From the NCBI GenBank assembly GCA_016194725.1, contig JACQAW010000273.1, forward strand, positions 1 through 11,130: a DNA stretch of 11,130 bases, in the 5' to 3' direction. The translations under genes and the position numbers were made by a program. Numbering within the stretch: position 1 is the stretch's first letter; every line of letters begins with the position of its first letter. Shown here in pieces: positions 6,134 to 11,130 of this stretch. The stretch comes from Deltaproteobacteria bacterium. Its GTDB lineage: Bacteria; Bdellovibrionota; UBA1018; UBA923. The notes below the pieces were generated by a model. It saw only the letters and a program-made list of their open reading frames with translations, was not told the origin of the DNA and did not search any database.

Positions 6134-6775
6134 ATGAATAGTCCGTCACCTGCTTCCGTTCAGGCCATGTACCTCTTGAGAGACAGCACTCATTTTCAGT
6201 GGGCCTTGGTGCCGATATTCGCGGTTATTGCCTATCTTTACTGCCAGGAAATCAGCGCCAGGAAGTGGAACGTGGTTATCGCGGGCCTGGCGTTTTATGG
6301 CATCGAATGGCTGGGCGAGGTCGTAAACGCGCTTGTGCTCCATTTTTCGGGCTATGCGGCGCTCTGGGCCGAGCCTGGACCGACGGCCTACCTCGTGCTC
6401 GTCGGACTCAATATCGAAACTTCGCTGATGTTCCTGGTTTTTGGGCTGGCCGTGGCCAAGTTGCTGCCCGCGAGACCTGAAAAAAAGATCTTCGGTGTTC
6501 CCAATAGGCTGCTGGTGATTCTTGGTTTTTCGCTCTTTAGCGTGGCGGTGGAAACCGTGCTCAATGCCTGGGGGGCCCTGACGTGGGACTATCGCTGGTG
6601 GGGTTGGCCCAATATCTGGTCGGTTATCCTGGTCGCCTACGCACCTGCAATCGCCTTTACCATCTGGGTGCACGACCTGAAATCGGTACGCCACAAGCTT
6701 TGGGTGCTGGGCGGCATTTACCTGCTCGATGCCCTATGCCTTGTCTTGTTTATAGGCGTTTTGAAGTGGATCTAA
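6134..6775 (+). CDS. Integral membrane protein with about six transmembrane helices, function unknown
   Basis: The 213-residue product is strongly hydrophobic, with predicted helices at about 22-38, 46-70, 84-111, 124-147, 160-179 and 187-210. Conserved-looking polar or aromatic features include FYGIEWLGEVVNA (54-66), NIETSLMF (93-100) and WDYRWWGWPNIW (151-162). I do not recognise the family. The start at ATG 6134 gives a short soluble N-terminus; ATG 6167 (MYLLRDSTH) is an alternative. Neither has a Shine-Dalgarno. It is divergent from the sorAB operon with 61 bases between starts, and 27 bases upstream of the S1-domain gene on the same strand, so it may be cotranscribed with that gene. No functional link to sulfite oxidation is shown by the sequence. 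Confidence 0.78.
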   Translation: MNSPSPASVQAMYLLRDSTHFQWALVPIFAVIAYLYCQEISARKWNVVIAGLAFYGIEWLGEVVNALVLHFSGYAALWAEPGPTAYLVLVGLNIETSLMFLVFGLAVAKLLPARPEKKIFGVPNRLLVILGFSLFSVAVETVLNAWGALTWDYRWWGWPNIWSVILVAYAPAIAFTIWVHDLKSVRHKLWVLGGIYLLDALCLVLFIGVLKWI

Positions 6776-6802
6776 GCCGCGCCTAATGCGATAGTGCGGC
6801 CC

Positions 6803-8260
6803 ATGAGTAAAAACCGCCGCATCGAGTCTGATCAGGATAGTGAATTTGCCCGCATGTTTGCCGAGTCCACCAAGGCGGACCAGCAGAAGAAGTTTTCGCT
6901 GGGCGACAAGGTCGTTGGCGAAATCGTCGTCATGGGCAAGGACGAAGTGTATGTTTCGCTGGGCGCGAATAAAGACGGCGTGGTGTTTCGCCCCGATCTT
7001 GCCGATGCTGAAGGCAAAGTGACCTGTAAGGTGGGCGACAAGCTCGATCTTTATGTAACCCAGGTGCGAGGCGGCGAAATTCGTCTGTCGCCCAAACCCA
7101 CCTCCAAGAATCTTGCTGATGACATCGAAGACGCTTTCGACATGATGCTGCCCATTGCCGGCAAGGTGATGGAAGTGTGCAACGGCGGCTTTCGCGTGCA
7201 GATCAAGGGCAAGCTGGCTTTTTGCCCCATCAGCCAGATGGACATCAAGCGCATCGAGGTGCCCGAAGAATATCTGGGCCAGCGCTTTGATTTCAAGATC
7301 ACGAAGTTCGAAGAGGGCGGCCGCAACATCGTGGTTTCGCGGCGCCGCGTGCAGGAAGAAGAGCGTGAACTCAGCATGGGAGCCTTCACTGACGAGCGCA
7401 AGCCAGGCGATATCGTGCATGGGCGGGTGACCCGCCTTGAAAAATTCGGCGCTTTCATCGAAATCGCGCCAGGTCTCGATGGCCTTGCTCACGTATCCGA
7501 GCTCAGCTGGTCGCGTGTCGCGAACCCCGAGGAAGTCTTGCGCGTGGGTCAGGAAGTCAGCGCAAAAATTCTCAAGATCGAAACGGAAGAAGGCGGGCGT
7601 CTTCGTATCTCGCTTTCGCTCAAGCAGGTGGGCTCGGAACCCTGGGACAATCTGCCGCCAGGAATTCAGGCAGGCCAGATGATTCAGGGCCGGGTGACGA
7701 ACTGCGCGAAGTTCGGCGCTTTTGTAGAGCTTGCACCGGGCATTGAAGGGCTCATTCCGATGTCCGAGATGAGCTACACCAAACGAGTCATGCGTTCTGA
7801 CGAAATCGTGAAGTCTGGCGAGACAGTGTCGGTGATGATCAAGGAAGTGGATATCGAAAAGCGCCGCATCAGTCTTTCTCTGAAAGACGTGGGCGACGAC
7901 CCGTGGTCGTTGGTGGCCCACAAGTTCGCTGTAGGTACGATCGTGCAGGGTAAAGTCGAGCGTCGCGAGCCATATGGCTTGTTCATCAAGCTCGAAGAAG
8001 GCGTTACCGGTTTGCTGCCCAAATCCAAAGCCAACGAAAGCCCCGACTTTCCTTTCGAAAAACTAAAAATCGGCGACATGGTCACGATTCAGATCGGCGA
8101 GCTGCGCACGGCCGAGCGCCGCATTTCGCTGCAGCCTCCGGGTGATGCGGGAACCGAAGAGTGGAAGAGCTATGAGGCTAAAAACGCGACAGCGTCAACC
8201 GGAAGTTTCGGAACCTTGGGCGACAAGCTCAAAGCCGCGATGGAAAAGAAAAAGAAATAA
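6803..8260 (+). CDS. RNA-binding protein with five S1 domains (ribosomal protein S1-like)
   Basis: Starting at ATG 6803 the product has 485 residues and is almost entirely S1 domains, at about 34-98, 115-181, 201-274, 290-362 and 377-444. The third and fourth are the most typical: GDIVHGRVTRLEKFGAFIEI...GLDGLAHVSEL and GQMIQGRVTNCAKFGAFVEL...GIEGLIPMSEM, each ending in a RISLSLK strand. S1 domains bind single-stranded RNA. Ribosomal S1 loads mRNA on the 30S subunit and in proteobacteria usually has six domains and about 550-600 residues, so this is a short S1 homologue. The first two domains are divergent, as are the ribosome-contacting domains of S1. The tail is Lys-rich (KLKAAMEKKKK). Whether it is the genuine S1 or a paralogue cannot be settled here. 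GTG 6794 would add three residues. A long antisense frame over its 5' half is a shadow. Confidence 0.9.
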   Translation: MSKNRRIESDQDSEFARMFAESTKADQQKKFSLGDKVVGEIVVMGKDEVYVSLGANKDGVVFRPDLADAEGKVTCKVGDKLDLYVTQVRGGEIRLSPKPTSKNLADDIEDAFDMMLPIAGKVMEVCNGGFRVQIKGKLAFCPISQMDIKRIEVPEEYLGQRFDFKITKFEEGGRNIVVSRRRVQEEERELSMGAFTDERKPGDIVHGRVTRLEKFGAFIEIAPGLDGLAHVSELSWSRVANPEEVLRVGQEVSAKILKIETEEGGRLRISLSLKQVGSEPWDNLPPGIQAGQMIQGRVTNCAKFGAFVELAPGIEGLIPMSEMSYTKRVMRSDEIVKSGETVSVMIKEVDIEKRRISLSLKDVGDDPWSLVAHKFAVGTIVQGKVERREPYGLFIKLEEGVTGLLPKSKANESPDFPFEKLKIGDMVTIQIGELRTAERRISLQPPGDAGTEEWKSYEAKNATASTGSFGTLGDKLKAAMEKKKK

Positions 8261-8266
8261 ATCAGG

Positions 8267-8286
8267 CGCGCTAGGGCGCGAATTTT
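8267..8286. terminator. Bidirectional terminator candidate between convergent genes
   Basis: CGCGC and GCGCG form a 5-bp GC-only stem with loop TAGG, followed by AATTTT on the plus strand. On the minus strand the same stem is followed within several bases by a T-rich stretch (ATTTATTTCTTTTTC). It lies six bases after the S1-gene stop and overlaps the phosphoesterase stop codon (8271-8273). Confidence 0.55.
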
Positions 8287-9215
8287 AGAGTGAAGCTGTC
8301 AATGGGCTCAGGGGATTGAAAGCCTTTAACGTCGATTTTTACGCCATCCGGTCGCACGTACATGATCAGAAAATGCAGCGGACGCGGCGAAGGGCTCGTA
8401 AACAGATCTTCATGACGGCTTTTCTTTCCTTTGAGCAGCGAAACGCGAGGCCCTCCGCCGCCGCCGGTAACAAGGAAGTCCTTTCCGCCGGATCTAAAAT
8501 GTTCATAGGAATGAGTGTGCCCGGTGATCATCGCTAGAGTTTTGCGGGCTGCCAGAAACGCCGGCAGAAAGTCGGCCTGCACGGCTTCGTTGTCATCAGT
8601 CACCGTGCTGTTCGTAAAAGGCGGGTGATGCTGGAAAACGAACACCGCGCGAACCGATCTGTCGCGGTCCATGTCGGCTAAAGTTTGCTTGAGCCAGCTC
8701 TTTTGCTCCTGCCAGTCTTCGGGGCTGAGCTCGTCGCGGTTGGAATCGAGCCAGATCAATCCCAGTCCGTTGTAATAACGGGAATACCAGTGACTCAGGC
8801 GCAACTGCGCGAACCGCTCTTCGAAGTTGCGGCGGGCCTTTTGTGCATTGCCCATGTAGTCGTGGTTTCCCGGAGCCAGCAGCATGGGTATTTTGCCGGC
8901 AAGAAATGGGGCCATGAGGGAATCGAAGTCCTGCCATTTTGAAGGGCTATCGCCCCAAGACACCATGTCGCCAAGTAACACCAGCAGTCCCGGCGATTCC
9001 CGATGCAGCGCCTGGACCAGCTGTTTACGCCCGGAATCATTGGATTCGCGGCCAATGAGCCGCTCCCAAAACAAGGTGTGCTGAAGATCGCCAATCAGCG
9101 CGATTGGGTGCCCGGCCACCACCGCGGGCAAATCAGGGTAGGCTGGTGTGTCACCCATGGCGGGCGAGAGCGTTGAGGAGAAAATAGCGGCCACCAGCAT
9201 GAGATTGAAAACCAT
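8271..9215 (-). CDS. Secreted calcineurin-like metallophosphoesterase
   Basis: From ATG 9215 the 314-residue product has a signal peptide (FNLMLVAAIFSSTLSPAMG, likely cut near residue 21) and all motifs of a two-metal phosphoesterase: GDLQ (42-45, the first Asp motif, with Gln where many have His), GDMV (82-85), GNHD (116-119), QHHPPF (195-200) and GHTHSYEHF (232-240). The GDLQ and GHTHSYEH forms resemble purple acid phosphatase/alkaline phosphatase-like members. It should hydrolyse a phosphate ester in the periplasm or outside the cell; the substrate is unknown. The frame remains open for more than 200 codons upstream, but those lie antisense to the regulator gene and lack any domain, whereas ATG 9215 begins a signal peptide. 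An alternative start is ATG 9200. It is divergent from the TIGR02147-type regulator, with a strong palindrome in between. Confidence 0.9.
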   Translation of the reverse strand: MVFNLMLVAAIFSSTLSPAMGDTPAYPDLPAVVAGHPIALIGDLQHTLFWERLIGRESNDSGRKQLVQALHRESPGLLVLLGDMVSWGDSPSKWQDFDSLMAPFLAGKIPMLLAPGNHDYMGNAQKARRNFEERFAQLRLSHWYSRYYNGLGLIWLDSNRDELSPEDWQEQKSWLKQTLADMDRDRSVRAVFVFQHHPPFTNSTVTDDNEAVQADFLPAFLAARKTLAMITGHTHSYEHFRSGGKDFLVTGGGGGPRVSLLKGKKSRHEDLFTSPSPRPLHFLIMYVRPDGVKIDVKGFQSPEPIDSFTLKFAP

Positions 9216-9231
9216 TGCGCCAACGATATCA

Positions 9232-9262
9232 TGTTCCGATTTTGGAACACATTGTTCCAAAA
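9232..9262. promoter_or_regulatory. Operator-like palindrome in divergent promoter region
   Basis: TTTTGGAACA (9240-9249) and TGTTCCAAAA (9253-9262) are a perfect 10-bp inverted repeat around CAT. A third half-site, TGTTCC at 9232-9237, pairs with the central GGAACA across six bases. The cluster lies 17-47 bases from the phosphoesterase start and 29-59 bases from the regulator start. It is likely a protein-binding site. The regulator encoded next door is the first candidate to bind it, by inference only. Confidence 0.65.
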
Positions 9263-9290
9263 CAGCTTGAATCCGCTCAGCCGGCGTGGG

Positions 9291-10094
9291 ATGGGTACCG
9301 GCATGTTGCTCGAGAGTGAGTCCCACATTCGATTCCTGAACGAAGAGCTCGCGCGTCGCATGCGGGTGAACCCGCGCTACTCGCTGCGCTCGTTTGCGCG
9401 CCAGCTTGGCGTAAGCCCCGGCGAGCTCTCCGAGCTTCTGCGTGGCAAACGCAAGCTCAGCTTCAAGCTCGCCGTCAAGATCGCGATCAAGCTCGATCTG
9501 AGCATGGACGAGAAAAATCATCTTCTTTCGCTGGTACAGGGCGAAGAGCAGCTGCTGCATGGGCAGGTGCCGGCGCTGGCTCTGTCCAGCCGTCAGCTTA
9601 CGCTCGACATGTTTCATGTCGTTTCGGACTGGTTTTGCTTTGCTATCCTGACGCTGGCCGATTGCATCGACTTCAAATGGGATACGACATGGATTGCGCG
9701 CCGGCTGGCCATTTCGGAAACCGAAGTGCGCATCGCGCTCGAACGTTTGGAGCGCGTGGGGCTGATCGAGCGCAAGGGCAAAAGCTTTGTAGCCGTAAAA
9801 GACTATGTGATGACGCCCTCGGGCATTCCGTCCGAGGCCATTCGCAACTACCATCGCACGCTTTTGAGCAAGGCCATCGAGGCACTCGAGCTGCAAAGCG
9901 TATTCGAGCGGGACATCTCGGGCATCAGCCTGGCGCTGGACCCGGCGCAGCTGCCGGCGCTCAAAAAAGAGATTTCAGATTTTCAGGATCGCATCGTCCA
10001 ACGCTATTCGCAGGGGAAAAAGCGTGGCGAAGTTTATCAATTGGAAGTGGCCTGCTTCAGGCTCACGCAAGGAGAAGACAATGGGAAGAAATAG
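9291..10094 (+). CDS. TIGR02147/DUF4423 family HTH protein, probable transcriptional regulator
   Basis: From ATG 9291 the product has 267 residues. Residues 13-82 hold an Xre-like helix-turn-helix (YSLRSFARQLGVSPGELSELLRGKRKLS...AVKIAIKLDLSMDEKNHLL). Residues 104-260 match the DUF4423 pattern: LDMFHVVSDWFCFAILTLADC, a winged-helix part WIARRLAISETEVRIALERLERVGLIER, YHRTLLSKAIEAL, RDISGISLALDP, and the ending GEVYQLEVACFRLTQ. This family is expanded in Bdellovibrio relatives and Fibrobacter and is often paired with a secreted protein gene. Start: ATG 9231 is possible but would put the palindromic operator inside the gene. ATG 9291 or 9303 leaves it upstream. The last 14 bases overlap the next gene, implying coupled translation. 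Confidence 0.88.
   Translation: MGTGMLLESESHIRFLNEELARRMRVNPRYSLRSFARQLGVSPGELSELLRGKRKLSFKLAVKIAIKLDLSMDEKNHLLSLVQGEEQLLHGQVPALALSSRQLTLDMFHVVSDWFCFAILTLADCIDFKWDTTWIARRLAISETEVRIALERLERVGLIERKGKSFVAVKDYVMTPSGIPSEAIRNYHRTLLSKAIEALELQSVFERDISGISLALDPAQLPALKKEISDFQDRIVQRYSQGKKRGEVYQLEVACFRLTQGEDNGKK
10070..10075 (+). promoter_or_regulatory. Strong ribosome binding site inside the end of the regulator gene
   Basis: AAGGAG, followed by AAGAC, precedes ATG 10081 at good spacing. It lies within the last codons of the regulator, so the downstream secreted-protein gene can be translated from the same message. Confidence 0.75.
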
Positions 10095-11130
10095 CTGGTT
10101 TGTATTGGCTGTGGCGATCATGATGCCGGCCACCTTGCTTGGGGCGGCCGTGAAAGTGGGCAATGGCGATGACGGCACGGATCTCGAAGGCGCCACGTCC
10201 ATTACGAGCGGAAAAATTCTGGAAAGCCGCGCTCATGCCGTCGAGCTGCTGAACAAGCTGAATACGGCGGGAATACCCGGACTGGGCTCGCTTCTGCCCG
10301 AGCTGGCCAACTCGAATCTGTATCTGGCCAAGAAAGATGTCGCGGCGCTACCCGGCGATCAGAGCTCGTTTCACACCAATATGAAGGGCCAGGTTTATGC
10401 GCGTACCTTTGCGACGCCTTATGCCCCGACTCGTTATTTTCCGGCGGCCGAGGGGCTCGATGCCGATCAGCTGGTGTCGCTGCACATTCACGAGGCCCTG
10501 CACCGGTCGCTACCCGCGAAAGTTCGCGAAGATGAAAGCGTCGTTTCACGCATCACGCTGGCGATCACTTCGCCCGAGGCCAGTAATGACCGTATTCGGG
10601 AAGCAGCTGCCGGTCTTATGCCGGTCGAACCTACGGTAGCAGCTCAGCCGATGGTGCTCGTGGCTGAATCCAGGCCACAGGTACCAATGCCCCAGCGTTT
10701 TGAACAGCCGTCGAACGTGGGTTACCTGTATCGTCAGTTCAAGGACAGCTCGACGCCCTCGAGCGACAGCATCAGCAAGATGCATGTGATTCACAGCGAC
10801 CTGTACGCCTTTGGCAGCTCGCGCACGCCGCTTGGCCTGGGGCTGGAAGCTTCGATTCTCAAATTCGGCGACAGCACCCTGATGGGGCCGCTCAGTATCT
10901 CGCCACGCATGCGCATCTGGTCGCGGCGCGGTTTTGACATTGGCGTTTTCAGCACCATTTCGCTCAATACTCTATCAGCCCAGGAGCTCAAGAATTCGCC
11001 TTTTGGTCGCGATGTCGGAACGATTGGCTTATCGATGCGAAAAGAATCGGGGCTGGTCTATGTTGAAAACTTTCTGAGCTGGACCACTCCGGGCAGCTCA
11101 AAGCAGACCATCGGAAAAATCGACTACAAC
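10081..11130 (+). CDS. Secreted protein with HExxH motif and beta-rich C-terminal region, partial
   Basis: The frame starts at ATG 10081 behind a strong ribosome binding site and is open to the right edge (350 residues, 3' end missing). A signal peptide (NSWFVLAVAIMMPATLLGAA) covers residues 1-23. Residues 45-160 form an alpha-rich domain with LVSLHIHEALHRSLPAKVREDE. HEALH at 137-141 matches the HExxH zinc site of metallopeptidases, and the acidic residues just after it (150-152) could supply another ligand. A Pro/Gln-rich linker covers about 180-212. From about 240 on, short alternating strands appear (GLGLEASILKFGD, GPLSISPRMRIWS, GFDIGVFSTISLN, TIGLSMRKESGLVYVENF), suggesting an outer-membrane barrel. 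I recall similar HEALHR segments in Bdellovibrio proteins next to TIGR02147 genes. Peptidase activity is not established. Confidence 0.82.
   Translation, partial: MGRNSWFVLAVAIMMPATLLGAAVKVGNGDDGTDLEGATSITSGKILESRAHAVELLNKLNTAGIPGLGSLLPELANSNLYLAKKDVAALPGDQSSFHTNMKGQVYARTFATPYAPTRYFPAAEGLDADQLVSLHIHEALHRSLPAKVREDESVVSRITLAITSPEASNDRIREAAAGLMPVEPTVAAQPMVLVAESRPQVPMPQRFEQPSNVGYLYRQFKDSSTPSSDSISKMHVIHSDLYAFGSSRTPLGLGLEASILKFGDSTLMGPLSISPRMRIWSRRGFDIGVFSTISLNTLSAQELKNSPFGRDVGTIGLSMRKESGLVYVENFLSWTTPGSSKQTIGKIDYN

Noticed and set aside
6734..7921. A 395-codon minus-strand frame antisense to the S1-domain gene
   Set aside because: It is His/Ala/Leu-rich with no domain, signal or ribosome binding site, and the opposite strand carries unmistakable S1 domains. 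It is the usual long antisense shadow of a GC-rich gene.
9244..9258. LexA (SOS) box reading of the palindrome
   Set aside because: The GAAC and GTTC elements are five bases apart rather than four, and no SOS gene is adjacent.
9216..9896. Upstream extension of the phosphoesterase frame by more than 200 codons
   Set aside because: The extension is antisense to the TIGR02147-type gene and has no recognisable domain, while the phosphoesterase has a proper signal peptide from ATG 9215.

Overview
The window looks like chromosomal sequence from a Gram-negative predatory or free-living bacterium of the Bdellovibrionota (Bdellovibrio/Oligoflexia-like) type. The main clue is a TIGR02147/DUF4423-type regulator, a family best known from Bdellovibrio relatives and Fibrobacter, in a translationally coupled pair with a secreted protein. 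Envelope genes support this: a lipoprotein, a predicted outer-membrane barrel, and periplasmic redox and phosphoesterase proteins. The taxonomic call is an inference from family content, since no rRNA or housekeeping marker is present. By eye the GC content is in the mid-50s percent. No tRNA, rRNA, CRISPR array, transposase or integrase was seen.

Layout from left to right. (1) Bases 1-788, minus strand: the 5' two-thirds or so of a lipoprotein gene whose C-terminal part enters a YVTN/lactonase-like beta-propeller and runs off the left edge. (2) 789-1079: a divergent intergenic region with one small hairpin. (3) 1080-2748, plus strand: two GNAT acetyltransferases separated by a 22-codon ORF with a good ribosome binding site, then an isoprenylcysteine-methyltransferase-like integral membrane protein. 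(4) 2749-3194: a 446-base gap that opens with a 12-bp hairpin carrying runs of G in its loop and continues with several smaller inverted repeats. (5) 3195-4581, plus strand: a predicted outer-membrane beta-barrel protein, then a very acidic hypothetical protein that may have an N-terminal membrane anchor. (6) 4591-6072, minus strand: a sulfite dehydrogenase operon made of a molybdopterin subunit (SorA-like) and a small c-type cytochrome (SorB-like). (7) 6134-8260, plus strand: a six-helix membrane protein, then a protein with five S1 RNA-binding domains. (8) 8271-9215, minus strand: a secreted calcineurin-like metallophosphoesterase. (9) 9216-9290: a short divergent promoter region with a perfect 10+3+10 palindrome. 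(10) 9291-11130, plus strand: the TIGR02147-type regulator, overlapping by 14 bases a secreted protein with an HExxH motif and a beta-rich C-terminal half that runs off the right edge.

How the genes fit together. The sorAB pair is the clearest metabolic unit: periplasmic oxidation of sulfite to sulfate, with electrons passed to cytochrome c. The acetyltransferase/methyltransferase cluster looks like an accessory modification group with no defined substrate. The right end (palindrome, regulator, HExxH secreted protein, divergent phosphoesterase) is the best candidate for a little-described regulated surface or secretion module. Much of the length is ordinary, and none of the unusual signals has been tested.
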